From: Nectonema munidae
Taxonomy: Eukaryota > Nematomorpha > Nectonematoida > Nectonematidae
Assembly (NCBI GenBank): GCA_030549495.1
Contig: JAUIRK010000129.1
Location: 248,001-312,000, forward strand
DNA length: 64,000 nucleotides
Reading direction: 5' to 3'
A model generated the notes under the pieces. The model was not told the DNA's origin. It made no database searches and saw nothing but the letters and a program-made list of their open reading frames with translations. The position numbers and the translations under genes are program-made. Shown in pieces: positions 1-11,744 of the stretch (position 1 is its first letter; each line of letters begins with the position of its first letter).

Positions 1-318
1 CATGCTTTCGATATTTATAAAGAGACTTCCAAATGGCCAAAAATACATTTTAGAAAGCTTCCTGCTCTGCATAGCGCCAGATGGAATTCACGGGCTTCAT
101 ATGCCTTCTTAGCTTACTTTCTTTTACCAAAGTGGAAAAGTAGATTAGAACTTATTTGCCATTTTATTACAAAAGAGTGTGGTCTAAGTATTTGTTTCGT
201 AATCAGCATTATGATGAAAATTCATATAATTGTCTCTTTAATGCAATTAAATCACAGAATTGTCCTAAAGCATTATCATCATTTTTTTAAGTTTTATAAA
301 GAAGCGAACCTTCAATAA
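1..318 (+). CDS. Partial open frame of unknown function, cut by window edge
   Basis: Frame 1 is open from the first base to a TAA at 316-318, giving about 105 residues with no start in view. It contains the segment LPALHSARWNSRASYAF, aromatic- and basic-rich, followed by PKWKSRLELICHF. The composition looks like real protein (Trp, Cys, His well represented) rather than AT-rich noise. I do not recognise the family with confidence; it could be an exon or, more likely in this setting, the end of a transposon protein. Beyond the stop, further protein-like codons are seen in other frames to about position 400, suggesting decay. Confidence 0.3.
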   Translation, partial: HAFDIYKETSKWPKIHFRKLPALHSARWNSRASYAFLAYFLLPKWKSRLELICHFITKECGLSICFVISIMMKIHIIVSLMQLNHRIVLKHYHHFFKFYKEANLQ

Positions 319-1164
319 ATAGTATTCCAAGAACAAATATATTTGCTGAGAGAGGAGTTAAAAAATGCAAGAATGTTCAAAATAACCGCACAAACAAGTA
401 TTTAAGCTGAAAGTTTGTTGTTACCAATCATTCGTAATCTTAAATTTTTACCATCATATTATTTTAATGCGATATATTTCTGAAATTTGACATTATTATT
501 TTTTTGAAATATAAACTTTTCTGAATAATTTTTGAAATTTAATTGATAAAATGAACAAATTCAAAATTTCATCGAAATTATCTTTAATCACTTAAAAACT
601 ATATAGTAGTTAATAGTCTTATTCAATGTATATATATTTAAACTTTGATCGAGGTGCGCGAGGTTTTATAAGTTAATCCATGTAAAATTGATGGTTTTCG
701 GTTTATTTCAATATTATTCATCAAAAAATTACAAAGGGTTTCAAAGTTGAAAAAAGTTATATGCCTACGCGTGATCACTTCTTTATTTTGCATTTATTTA
801 ACCTTTTTGTTTAATGAGTGTGCCCATTTTCGTTAATAAATGTGGCCGTTTGACTAAACTTTTAAAAATCGGATTTTCTGCATTTCATGATAAACAAATG
901 TGAATTAGGAAAATATTTTTGTGGATATAGAGAGAAGTTGAAAAAATCGGTGCAGGATATTTCATACCTATAAGACGTTTCGTAGCAGAGGCATTTCCTT
1001 CTTGTTTTGAATGTTTCGTAGGCAGTTTTTTTTAAACTTTAAGTTATGAAATGTCTTGATTGCGAAATTTCTTGAACTCAACAATATATCAAAGTCTACC
1101 TATTAGCTATTTTTAATAGCCAATAAAATCCAGAACCCATCCACAAAATTGGTAACAGTATTAA
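319..1164. other. AT-rich stretch without recognisable gene
   Basis: About 850 bases of AT-rich DNA. Apart from possible decayed extension of the preceding open frame to about 400, I see no coding signal, terminal repeats or tandem arrays. Confidence 0.5.
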
Positions 1165-1620
1165 TAAAAAGTGGTGAAATTGTTTTTAGAAATAAATTCT
1201 GCCGAAGATAAAATTAATAATTATAGACTTATTTGGAGACAGCCAAACCATCCAGAGGATCGCAATCTCCTGTTAGGGCATCATTCTAACTATCACTTAT
1301 TAAATATTGACAACTATATGCGTGTTCATATGCAAACCATTTGTAATCAATTTTGGAAAAAGTGGTATACGCTTAAAATTAGGAGAATATGTACTGATGA
1401 AAGATTCAAACGCACTAAGAACAAATGGAACTATGGAAAAATAGTTGAAAGTATCAAAAGAAATCGAGACAAAGTTTTAATAAAAACGAGCTCATCGTTA
1501 ATAGAAAGACCGCTACGCAGTTTAGTAAGATCATACAATTGTAGCCTCACGAAATATTTAACCTGCTTCCCATTACTTTCAGTTTTACTTTTCTATAATT
1601 ACAACCTCACGACATAATTT
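1165..1620 (+). mobile_element. BEL/Pao-like LTR retroelement fossil, 3' pol end
   Basis: The translated stretch resembles the carboxy-terminal part of BEL/Pao polyproteins, downstream of the integrase core: a 'LLLGHHSNYH' motif (the LLLG motif of that region), then 'ICNQFWKKW' (the usual FWKRW motif), and further on the SLIERPLRSLVR segment (the usual RPL.KLV end). Only this end is present; no LTR, reverse transcriptase or integrase core is visible nearby. It is a broken, old fragment with at least a few breaks. Confidence 0.5.
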
Positions 1621-2083
1621 AACGGCAACCGGCGAATAGTATCCAGAAGACAAAAGTGTCCAGATAGAAAGAGCTATCATTGCTTCGTAATTAACTTGTG
1701 AACTTGCCTTAATAGCAAGATAGTGGTCACTTTTCTCTTGTTCGCCAAACGCATCCCACACACACATGTATAACCCAACCACTTCATCAAAGAAAACAAC
1801 CAAGAGGCGAAACCTTTTCGAGATATTCACCAACTCTCAAAGCCATCAATCAGCTAATCCATAAAGGCTACCTAATAAGCCAAAGAATCCCGTGAAGATC
1901 AAGGACGCCTCTATTTCTCTCTTTTCAATAAAGTTCTTTTTTCTTTCAAATTGTCGGTCTATTGCTGGTTCAGCAATACACCTTTGGACAACCACCTAAC
2001 TTCAGTATGTAAGTCAAGTTTTTAAAAATTATTCGCCATTTTTCCACATAATTGCATAAAAAGGAGATCTTGCAATGCTTTTT
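1621..2083. other. No recognisable feature
   Basis: AT-rich spacer between the BEL/Pao-like fragment and the ZBED5-type hAT remnant. Open frames here look random in composition and I see no terminal repeats. Confidence 0.4.
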
Positions 2084-2956
2084 TTAAATTAAATTCACAG
2101 TTTTAATAACATTTAAAAGTGCATCATTCAAAGCCCTGCCATGTTTTTGGCAGCCGTTGATGTATAACACAGTGAATACAAGGCACGTCGGGTACAACTT
2201 TTTTAAATAGGCACTAAATCCTCGATATCTTACAATCATAGCAGCAGCTCCATCTGTCGCACAAACAAAAATGTTTTTCAAAGGTATATATTTTTTTCTT
2301 CAAAATAATAGTTAAGCTTTTTAAAAATTGGTTCCCTTTTGGTGTCGACTGTTAATTTTAAAGCAAAAGTAATTCTTGACATATACTATTAATATTAAGA
2401 AATCTTGCAAACGCATCAAAAGAGCAGAATTATCCGGTAAAGTTGCTTCATCTCTAATTGAGTCTTAACATCAGGTGTCATTTCATCAATCCGTCATGAA
2501 ACTGATGAGTTGCTCCAAAGCAGGGTTGCCAGGTTGGCTTTTTTTAAGACAAAAAGCTCGATTTAGGCTTTTTTTCATTTCAATTGGCTTATTTAAATTT
2601 TTTTTGGCTTTTCTCTTATTTGGCTTTTTTTTTTGGCTTTTCCGTTAAATTTTGCTCCAAACTTCCATTTCATCTATAACTTTGATAAGTTTTCTCATTT
2701 TAAACTAGAACCTTTTATATAAATGCATCAAACTATTATTTAAGATATTTCAGTATTAGATGTTAGATGAAATATTTTTTCCTACAAGATTTTTGGCTTT
2801 AGATCTTTTAACATTTTTGCTTAACTTTTCTTTCTAATGTACAATAATTAAAAATTATAACATTTATTTTTTAGTTAAAATTTTTGAAAATATATATAAT
2901 TTTGTTTTTTAGATATAATACTTCGTAAATTGATTTAGAGCTGTTGATTCTTTGTC

Positions 2957-5900
2957 ATGTTTTCTAAAAAGTGGAAGCTTCTTATGATGATAATCGAAAG
3001 TACAACAAAAAATGGGAAAAAATATTTTCTTGGTGTAAAAAAGACAAAATTCAGAATCTGTTTCTGTAAATTATGCTGTCTACTATTGCTCCAAGACAAA
3101 GTAATCTTTCTAATCACGAAAAATCTGAGAAGCACAAGTCCAAAATTTTGCCCGAGTCAAAGTCAATTGAAAGTTATAAAATTATCTCAGAAAAGTTACA
3201 CCGTCAAAGAAGCTGAACTTAAGTTGGCAGTCAATATGGCTTTTCATTGTTCTATTTCAACTATTGATCATTTGAGTGAAATTATAAGCTCATATGGAAA
3301 AAACAGTACATTAGAACATATTAGTATTCATAGAACAAAGTGCTCCTGCTTAATTAAAAATGTTATTTCACCAGCTCTCAAAGTAGATTTCATAGAAGAT
3401 TTTATTGACACCAAATTTGCACTTCTTGTTGATGAATCTACAGACATATCGACCCAAAAAACTTATGCATTCTAGTTAGATATTTTAGCATCAAAAAGAA
3501 AAAATTAACACAGATTTTTAGGGTTTGTCTCAGTTCATGAATCGACTGCCAAACTTTGTTTTCAGCAATTTCAAATGAAGTTGAAAATTGTGCAAAGATT
3601 GGTAAACGTATAGGATTTGCTTCGGATGGGGCATCAAATATGATAGCGCTACAACTCAGTATGGTCGAGGTTAAAAGAAGTGTCCCAAATTGTGTGCAAC
3701 TCCGATGTACTTGTCATTCATTATCATTATGTATTCAAAAAGCAATTTCAAAACTTCCTTCGCATATTGGATTTTTAATTTCCGAGATTTCTCAGTGGTT
3801 CCGACACAGTGATTTACAAGAGAAAATTATAAAAACTTTTCAGACAAATGAATTTTGATTCCTTGAATGAACCTATCAGATTGGTTTCTCTTCCTTTTCA
3901 AAGTCCTTCAGTAACACGATGGTTGGTACGCGGGAAAGTAATGTTTAACATTTTGGAAAATTGGAAAGAACTTAAAGTTTATTTTATGAGTGTTGAATCT
4001 GAGCAAAAAGATTTAGACAAAAAGTATAAAACAAAGCCATAAAAGAAATGTTGGTAGACGATAAAAACTATTTGTATTTTGTTTTCGCTACTCCTGTTGT
4101 CCAAGAGTTTGAAAAGTTAAATTGTGTTTTTCAACAGACCAATCCAGACCCAGAAAAAGTATATCAGCAATTATTTATGCATTTCAAAAGCTTGAAAAAC
4201 AGAATTTATACTCTAAATGGAGACAAAAAAGACCTTGACCAGATTGATTTTGGTATAAAATTCTTAGATGAGTTTGAAAAAGTTTCTAGCCCAAATGAAA
4301 AGAGTAAAAGTGACTATGAGTTGAAGCAAGTTAAAGAAAGATGTGCGAAAATGCTTGAAGAAGCTCTTAATCAAGTGAGTACAAGACTTCCTGCAACATC
4401 TGACATATTCAAGGGATTACACTGGTCAACAACAAATTTGTTGTCTGTATTTTTTAAACTGATTTAGGACGAATCTGATGCGCTGAATCCAAAACTCACA
4501 TTAGTTTTGTTCAATCAGGTCAAGTTTTTGAGATATGCCACATGTCGTTTTTTACATTTTTGTTCACATGTACGCACGTGTGGAGATTTTAGAAGTTGGT
4601 GGGGGTAAAATGTCTGTCAAATAATTGTTTTGATTGGAAATAATTATTTTAATGTCAAGAAGTATTCAGGTAAAAAGTTGAATTTCTTGAAATAAAACTC
4701 TGAAGAATGTAAATACCTACATGCAATTTATGACTAATTTGTACCTATTTTTGTTTTGCAGGGAATGATATGGTTCACCAGAAGATCGTGAAAATAAGGT
4801 GTGTTTTGTTACATATGTGGAGAATACACCATTGCTCCTAATAGGAAGCCAGTCACAAGTTACATAAGGCGGCTTACCATGTTATTTTGGTATTAAATTG
4901 GGACCAGATAAAGTGCCACACAGGTGACAAAGCACAGATCTGAGGTGACAACAAAGAGGAGTCGAAGTTTGGAATTCCATGGTTTGGAGGGGACAAACCA
5001 TGTCCTGACGACTTCTGCTGTTGATGTGTCTGGAATCAACAGAAAGAACCGCGCCTCAAGATCCTGATCTTCAATCAGCATCGTCCTTAGTATTGGTGAA
5101 TTTCAGTGTATCTTCGGAACTTCTTGGATTAGTGAAAGATGTAGTGTTGAAGGACATGAAGAAGAAGAAGAAGAAGTGGTTCTTGAAGATGATCCCACAT
5201 CCATTTTCCCAAAAGGAATTGAATGATCTAGTTCGACCTCAGTTGTCAAAGGACTCTGCAACTGTTGGCATCCAGATTGAAAGAAAAAAACCTCCTCTCT
5301 GACAGTTCTCAGTTCTTCGCAACAGCATCAAGAGTGCTCGTTTTTCTCTGAAGAGAAGGACATGGTGTATGTGCTGATATTGGATTGCTAAGTTGGAGGC
5401 ACAGTATGAACCCAAAGATTGGAGATGTTCATTGACAGAGAAGGATCACTGAAATGTGTTCTGCACACAACCAACCATTTCCTCTGTACCCATCCTCACT
5501 CGACTACACTGAAGGAGAAGTATGAAGGTGAAGTATGTGTGGAGAAAATTGGTTATGATCAGATAAGTGTTTTATTTGTGTTGACCTGAAGATGGTGAAC
5601 TTTTTGTTGGGACAACAGTCTGGCTTCACCAAGTACCCATGTTTTCTGTGCATGTGGGATAGTAGGACGGCTCAGCATTACACGAAGGACTGGTGTGCAG
5701 GAGGAATTGGGCCATGCAAAGAAAGGAACCATCAACACCCTCTGGTGGACAGAGACAAATACTCTTCCCACCGTGAATCAAGCTCCTAATCAAGCAGTTC
5801 ACCAAGGTCTGGAAAAGATGGTGAGTTTCACTTACTTGTGAGCTTTTCAGGATTGACATGGAGAAGTTGAAAGTATCTTTGATGGTCCTCAGATCGTCAG

Positions 5901-7128
5901 CTCATCAGAGATCCAGAGTTAAAAACTCAATGAAAAGTGGAACTGGAAGGTGGAAGAATTTGTTTTGGTAGTGAAGAACTTTCTTGGCAACAATAAGGCC
6001 AAAACTACGCAGAACTTGTCAATAACATGCTGACTGCTTTCAGAAACCTGGGTGCAACATGAGCATCAAGATGCACTACCTATTTTCAATATGAACCGTT
6101 TCCTGAGAACCTGGGTTCAATGAGTGACGAGCAGGGGGAGAGATTCACCAGGACATGAAGGAGATGGAGACCAGGTATCAGGGTCGTGGGACGCAGTCAT
6201 GATGGCTGACTACTGTTGGAATCTGAAGAGAGACTCCTGTGAAATTCAGGAGTTCGAAGAAACGGAAGTTCAAGCTTGAAGTTTGAACAGTGGTGACGCA
6301 ACATGCAATTTACTTGTACTTACCTTTATCAATGCCCACCATTCAGATGACAGTAATCGATGTTTCTATCATGTAATCAATAAATGTTGTTGGCAAAACA
6401 TTTTTTTTTCTTAAAAACATGTTTAGGATGATATGTGTTGACAAAAGTCAACTGATAATGCCACAAAAATGTAATTGATTTTGTCACAAGATCTGATTTT
6501 TTCAGATCAACTTAGCACAAAAACCTGACCTGATGGAAAGAAACGGATGCCATTTCCTGATTCAGCAGTGCCAGAATACCCTAATTCACGTGTAGAAATC
6601 TAGACAACATTCAGAAAGTAAAAAATTGTTGACCAGTGTTATCATTACTTAGTCCAGTGTGTATACTGAATCAAGTTATTCGGCCTAAATTCAAAGATTT
6701 ACCCTTTCTTTATTTGATAGATGAAGGTAAAATCAATATTATTGAAGAGCAGTATAGGAAAATACTGTTTACTGACTGGAAAAATGACAGACAATTTAAA
6801 GAAAAAGGACTGAATAACGAAACAGAAAGTTTTTGGATAGGTGTTTTTGGAAGAATTTAAAGAATTGGCTGAGTATGCTCTAACTTGCTTAATTACACCG
6901 GTGAGCAATGCAGTTGTTGAAAGAATTTTTTCTCTAGTATCTTCAGTCAAAAATAAAGCAAGAAATAGAACTGAACTGTGTCTTCTTGATGCTCTAATTA
7001 GAATTAAGACAGAGTTATATTTTTCGGGAAAATGTTGCAAAGACTTTGTTCCCACATCCTTGATGATGGAGAAGTTTAATTCTCAGAATACATACGGCGA
7101 GGAAACTTTTAATTCAGAAATTTTTTAG
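2957..7128 (+). pseudogene. hAT transposase, decayed and interrupted
   Basis: Pieces of a ZMYM6/ZBED-like hAT transposase lie in order. First comes an N-terminal part with 'FALLVDESTDISTQKTYAF' around 3415-3472, holding the first catalytic Asp. Next is GFASDGASNM near 3617, followed by RCTCHSLSLCI near 3703. SVTRWLVRGK follows near 3907, the conserved RW motif. The hATC dimerisation region at 6841-7128 has 'PVSNAVVERIFSLVSSVKNK', whose conserved core is the S/A-x-x-E-R-x-F-S motif. The reading frame shifts or stops between the pieces (for example TAG at 3474-3476, after the first catalytic region), so no full protein can be made. The gap between 4467 and about 6640 is caused by the nested element. 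Confidence 0.85.
4514..6537 (+). mobile_element. Decayed copy of the unnamed cysteine-rich element, nested in hAT
   Basis: The segment begins CAATCAGGTCAAGTTTTTGA and ends CACAAAAACCTGACCTGATG, an imperfect inverted repeat (18 of 21 bases match). Between them lies a decayed coding region of the same family as the complete gene at 13870-15680. Recognisable pieces include HPFSQKELNDLV near 5205, 'NFLLGQQSGFTKYPCFLCMW' near 5597 (followed by DSR), RMVK-type tail HQDMKEMETRYQGR near 6150, and an upstream acceptor TTTTGTTTTGCAG ending at about 4761, as if an intron precedes the main exon. Numerous stops and frame changes. A target duplication is not obvious. Its position inside the transposase of another transposon is the best evidence that this family is mobile. 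Confidence 0.7.
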
Positions 7129-7503
7129 AATTTTAATTTCTAATATTGATTAGAGTATATTAATAAAATTTTTTGTGTTTGGCTTTTTTTCAGTTGTTAT
7201 TTGGCTTAATGGATTGAAAGTTATCTGGCAACCCTGCTCCAAAGAATAACCTTAGTTTTATCTTCTGGACTTTCATTCATGAATGTTGAAAGTACTACAG
7301 CTTCTGAAGGTAAAGATTCCCCGATATTTATAGGTTGCCAGATTTTGCGTTTAAATTTGCTATTTCATAAAAGCAAAGATTCATCCGACTAATTTTTGCA
7401 GATTTTTTGCGTAATCCACAGCCATTCTTCTTTGAAACTCATCACTGAACCGTTTGAAATAATCAGGTGGCCTTTCTTTTTTGTCTTTATGTGCAGTTTC
7501 AAG

Positions 7504-7833
7504 CAGTGGCGGTTTTAAATTTTTAAAATTGAGGGGGCCAACAAGTGCAAAGTTTTTAAATCGATAATTTTTTATAAATTTTTCAATTTACCAAATACAT
7601 AAGTTTTACTTTTTTTCAATTCCAATGAATGAAAATCAAATTAAGAGTGCTCTTCGTCTAAGATTCACCGGTCCAGATAAGAAAACCCAACTCAAAAAAA
7701 TTAAATTATAAAAAATTTCGAGTAAATTTTAAATCCAGTAAAATAGGTATTTGATGTGGAGGAGCTAACATGGGGTCCAGCCAAAAAAAATGGGGGGGGG
7801 GGCATGGCCCCTCCCCCCTTAAAACCGCCACTG
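7504..7833. mobile_element. hAT-type MITE, 330 bp
   Basis: Starts CAGTGGCGGTTTTAAATTTT and ends CTTAAAACCGCCACTG; the terminal CAGTGGCGGTTTTAA is inverted at both ends. Flanks GTTTCAAG (7496-7503) and GTTTCGAG (7834-7841) agree at seven of eight positions, fitting a hAT target duplication. It has G-rich/C-rich subterminal runs (GAGGGGGCC and GGCCCCTCCCCCC) and no coding capacity. It sits in the ZBED5-type hAT remnant. Confidence 0.85.
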
Positions 7834-7925
7834 GTTTCGAGGTGTTTTTTTAGTTTTCAAGGGCGCATACTCTCGTTTGAAAACGAAGACTTGCTAGGCA
7901 TAGTATAAATTTGAGGAGATTTAAT

Positions 7926-8399
7926 AAAACCCTGAGCAAATATTCAACCTTCATTATTTTATTATTTTAATCTAAAATGAAAAAACTAATTTTTCAATAA
8001 AATTTGATGAAATTTTTTTACAATAGTTTTGATAAATTTATTTAAAAAATGTGCAACTATGAATAATGTAGTTATGAAAACAAATTAAAATTTTTGTAAG
8101 TGCATAAAATTTTGTTTCAGTGGAGTTACTTTTAAATTGACATCAGTAATAAAAAAACTCAATATTTTGAAACTTCTGTCTTGAAAATTGCTTATGTTAC
8201 TATATCATGCAACCCGGTAAGAATAAAAAGTTTTAACTCCAGTTCTTTTAACTAAAAGTTTTCTTATTACTTTTTCAAAATCTTTATACTGCTGAAATAA
8301 AGTTAAAAGATCGTTTCTTAAGTGACTAAATAAAGACTGCCATCTCTTTATAATTCCAAGTTAATTTTATTTTAACAATTCAATGATTCTTGCAGCTTA
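7926..8399. other. No recognisable feature
   Basis: AT-rich spacer. It may include the 3' part of the Tc1/mariner-like remnant on the minus strand, but nothing can be shown. Confidence 0.4.
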
Positions 8400-9415
8400 C
8401 TCTGTCACTTCTGATACTATAACTACTTTTGTGAAAGGCCGGCATTTAAAAATTTTGACCTTTAGTGTAAATGTTTGAAGTCATGTAGCGGTAGTAGTGT
8501 CTGCACTTAAACGGAGAAATTGACTTTATGCTTTCAGCAATCAGAGAGAGAGAGAAGTATTTTCTTGTATTCATTTGAAGTCAAAAAACTTTTAAAACTT
8601 TATGTTTGATTTTTGAAACACATTTTCCCACGGACACCATTCCATGTATGAATACGATGAAAGTTTTAATTTCAATCTACTTTGAGCATTAAAAAGTTTC
8701 TGCGTTTCTCTGCATCCCATGTTCCGGTTTCAATTGAATCATGTTCATCCAATTTTTCGAATAAAATATTTATAAAATTAAAAAACTTATTACCCTTTGC
8801 AGATTCCATTTTGAATAATTTCATGGTGAATAACGCCAAAACGGTTCATCGCAAAAAATGAGTGTAATATTTTTTTCCAGGATTTGTAGGAAACCCTTTT
8901 TTGTACCGAGCTTGAGTTCTACGCATGTAAAGATTGAATCCACTTTCATCTATGAAAATGATTAATTCCTTTGATTTTTCGGAGCTTGACTCATGAATTC
9001 AATTGCATAATTGTGCCTTTTCTTCACAATATCTTCTCTATTAACCAAGTCAATTTATTTGCCTGCTTTATTAATGTTATTTTTAAAACGTTAAAAAGGA
9101 AATTGTGTATTGATGCAATTGATATCTTTATTGCGAATTTTTCTTGTAAAATATTTTTCATTTCTTCAAAAATCAAAGCAGAATTACTTTCTAATAAATT
9201 TTCCAAAAACACTATCATTTCATCTGTGAGTATCCATTTTTTTATCTCCATGTTTTGAGAAAATCAGAACATCATTGTCTTCAAATCTTTGAATTATGAA
9301 TATGGAAACTGAATATTTAATATCCAGTATTTTAGAAGCTTGAATAATTGGTAAACAGTCATTTTTGATCAGTTTAATTAATTCAAGTTTTTCTTGAGAT
9401 ATTTGGGCGTACATT
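8400..9415 (-). mobile_element. Tc1/mariner (IS630-like) transposon remnant
   Basis: Read from about 9415 leftwards on the minus strand, the protein starts MYAQISQEKLELIKLIKND, a helix-turn-helix region continuing to RFEDNDVLIFSKHG, followed by 'FLENLLESNSALIFEEMKNI' (second helix-turn-helix), a linker, and near 8965 the DDE motif IDESGFNLYMRR in mixed frames, then KKGFPTNPGKKYYTH near 8870. These are the usual blocks of IS630/Tc1-mariner transposases. Frameshifts separate the blocks and the C-terminal third is hard to follow, so it is inactive. Terminal inverted repeats were not found. Confidence 0.65.
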
Positions 9416-10408
9416 AGTTAAAATGATTTAACTTAAAATATAAAATCGTATGATTTCAAAGTTAGATTGTTATCGTATAATAAATGAAAAAAATATTTTA
9501 GATTTGGGAAATTTTATTTTAGAATTAAAAACATTTTAATTTAAAAAGGACAAACTTAAATTGAAAAGAACGACCTTTATTTAAAAAATGACTAACTTAA
9601 AGTAAAAAAAGAATTAATAGTGGAAATTTTGAAATTCCCTTTTCTTACTATTTGCGGGAATGTTTTTCTGACAACTGGGATGATTCTCTCGAAATTATTA
9701 AAATATGCCGAGATTGCTTTGCCAAGATACTATGTATATAATTGTAACGTTTTTTATGCGTGAATATCTTTCACACAAAATATGGAATTTTGCTGAAATT
9801 TTAAATATAGATTAAGAGTTGCATTGGATAATTAATAATAATAATTAATAACTATTTAGTAATGTATATAATGAATATATTACAAGTGTTTTTAAAATGG
9901 AAGAAAATATTTCTATAAATGAAATTCCATATGTGCCTCCTCATTCATACATTAAATTGCGAAAAATTGCTCATTTATTATATATATATATGTGTGTGTG
10001 TTTCATTTTCCAAACCACCTTAAAAATCAATTCAAATTTATCTTCTAAAAGTATAAAACATATTGCATAAATCCTTTATTATTTTTGTATATTTAATATA
10101 AATATTTTGTCTCAATTAATCTTTTAAGTAAGCGCATTTATACATTTTATCCGCCTTTTGAAAGCTCTTTTAGAAAACACTATATAATTTCAGACTTTAA
10201 TATTCAATATGAATTTTAGACTGAGAATTCCAAAACGTAGTTTTTCTAGAGCGAGTTTCCTCAGTCAGATTCTTCCTAGCACCATCCATTGCTCTCCACT
10301 CCTATATATAACACAAAACGAATTGTAGATAACATTGATCTAAAGTTAAATTCAAGGACTGGAATTTTTACGTCACGGACAAGGTCCTTCTTAATATTAA
10401 TATTATGC
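9416..10408. other. AT-rich stretch, no gene
   Basis: Low-complexity AT-rich sequence with a short (TA)n(TG)n tract at about 9977-10001. No coding signal or element ends seen. Confidence 0.5.
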
Positions 10409-10553
10409 TGTCGGCAGATCGCCTAGTGATGGCATCGTTGGGTCTCCATTTAGCTTGTGTGGGTTCGATTTGCCATCGTGATGCTCATTATCATATGTCC
10501 AACTATGGAAGGTTATTCTTACTTGAATGCGATACAAATAAATAAAAAAAAAA
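10409..10553 (+). repeat. tRNA-derived SINE, family A, copy 1
   Basis: Contains a box-A-like stretch (GATCGCCTAGTGATGGCATC, near 10418) and a box-B-like GGGTTCGATTTGCC (10461-10474), in the order and spacing of a tRNA promoter. The body carries CATATGTCCAACTATGGA and the copy ends in an A-rich tail (AAATAAATAAAAAAAAAAC). Two relatives lie at 33751-33900 and 34012-34145. Confidence 0.65.
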
Positions 10554-10934
10554 CTAGATTAATGTCCGAACTTCAAAAATGCAAATCAAATTATTGATTG
10601 ATTAAACTCTATAAGAAAAAAACCGTTATTATTATTCTGGCTTAGATCAATTTTAGACATTTCGTTATTTAAAATCTCCAGATTTTTCCATTTGATAACA
10701 AAATTGATACTTTTATCAGAAAAAGACATTTGTTAGTCATTTTGTTACCTTACGTGCTCAGAATTGTTAAATCTTTAGTTAATCAATTTCTTAGTTATTC
10801 AGTAAGTTGGTTATTTAGTTTATTAGGCGAGTAATCAATTTATAGATTACTTAGTTGGTCCGTTAGTTTATCAACATATTTCTCTTAACTTGAAGAAATT
10901 TTTGTCTTTGGAAAATTTCATTTTTACAATTAAC

Positions 10935-11430
10935 GGGGTTAATGTCTAAGTTAGGATGATAATCATCATTATGATAAGAAGATATATGTTGAGATGATGA
11001 TAGCGACCACGGTCCTAGGATGCCTAAATGGCGGCCCACTGCAAAAGTTTGAGTGCTGTCAAAATTCATTTCATTTAGAATTGATAACAATTGTTTAAAG
11101 TTTTTTTTTCATTTCTAACTATGGAATTGTATACTATATAGTATATACTATTTTTTCCTACCCCCATATATCTGAGGGCCTCAACGGCCAGTATCACAAA
11201 GGTGATGGTGATGATGATGAACAGGATGATAATCATGATTATGATGATGAAGCTAATGTTGAGATAATGATGAGTGAATGACGACACAGTGATGATGAGT
11301 AGTGACGACACAATGATGATGATGATGAGGTGATGACAACGAAAATAGCTATGCTGCTGATGATGATAGGAGTATTAACATTGAGATGATGACGATGAAT
11401 AACAATAATGATGATGTTCAGTTAAACTCC
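10935..11430. repeat. Degenerate (GAT/ATG)n-rich tract
   Basis: A long region dominated by imperfect GATGATGAT/ATCATCATT triplets, densest at 11202-11420. The open frames seen here reflect the triplet repeat. Just upstream, 10740-10870 is enriched in a degenerate TTAGTTGGTTATTTAG-like motif. No gene seen. Confidence 0.6.
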
Positions 11431-11744
11431 TTTATCCCAATATTTTTCACCCCTATTCTTACGTTGTTTAATCATAACGTCGAAATGAAAAGCAAACAAG
11501 TTTTAAGCTAGCTAGATGGAAACAGCAACTTACTTGGTGTTCTAATTATATAAACATAAAGAAATCAAGCAGGTTTCTTCAGTATTCCTTACTTTCAAGA
11601 TTTCTTTATCTACTATTCCACTTTCCAAAATGAAAAATTTTATCTCGTTTTTGTCCTTTATTCAGTCTCTATTTCCAGGTAAATTATTATGAGTTATAAG
11701 TGGATTCCGGCTTTCGTTTCCATTGTAATCAAGATCCTTTAGAG

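Larger units (their letters stand above)
2521..7236 (+). mobile_element. hAT transposon with perfect 8-bp target duplication
   Basis: The left end starts CAGGGTTGCCAGGTTGGCTT and the right end finishes TTATCTGGCAACCCTG, an inverted pair sharing CAGGGTTGCCAG. Both ends are flanked by the same eight bases, CTCCAAAG (2513-2520 and 7237-7244), the target duplication expected for hAT. Close to the ends there are several direct copies of TTGGCTTTTT (about six on the left, two on the right), which are likely transposase-binding sites. Transposase remnants lie inside, and a second element (4514-6537) has inserted between the catalytic part and the C-terminal dimerisation part. Its own length without that insert would be about 2.7 kb. 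Confidence 0.93.
2084..7925 (-). mobile_element. ZBED5/FAM200-type hAT remnant, split by a later hAT
   Basis: Minus-strand translation of 2084-2520 gives LPDNSALLM, then 'IPLKNIFVCATDGAAAMIVR' and the following YRGFSAYLKKLYP, matching the central catalytic region (CATDGAPAM) of ZBED5/FAM200/GTF2IRD2-type hAT transposases. The upstream part of the same protein continues at 7245-7500 on the minus strand (for example PDYFKRFSDEF) and weakly to about 7925. The two halves are parted by the hAT at 2521-7236 and by a MITE at 7504-7833. Many stops and frame changes show it is an old, dead copy. The outer ends were not found, so the limits are approximate. Confidence 0.65.

Noticed and set aside
8971-9258. 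Plus-strand open frame of 95 residues
   Set aside because: It is the antisense shadow of the Tc1/mariner-like transposase, whose motifs are on the minus strand.
11075-11311. Minus-strand open frame rich in Ile
   Set aside because: Produced by the degenerate ATC/GAT triplet repeat.
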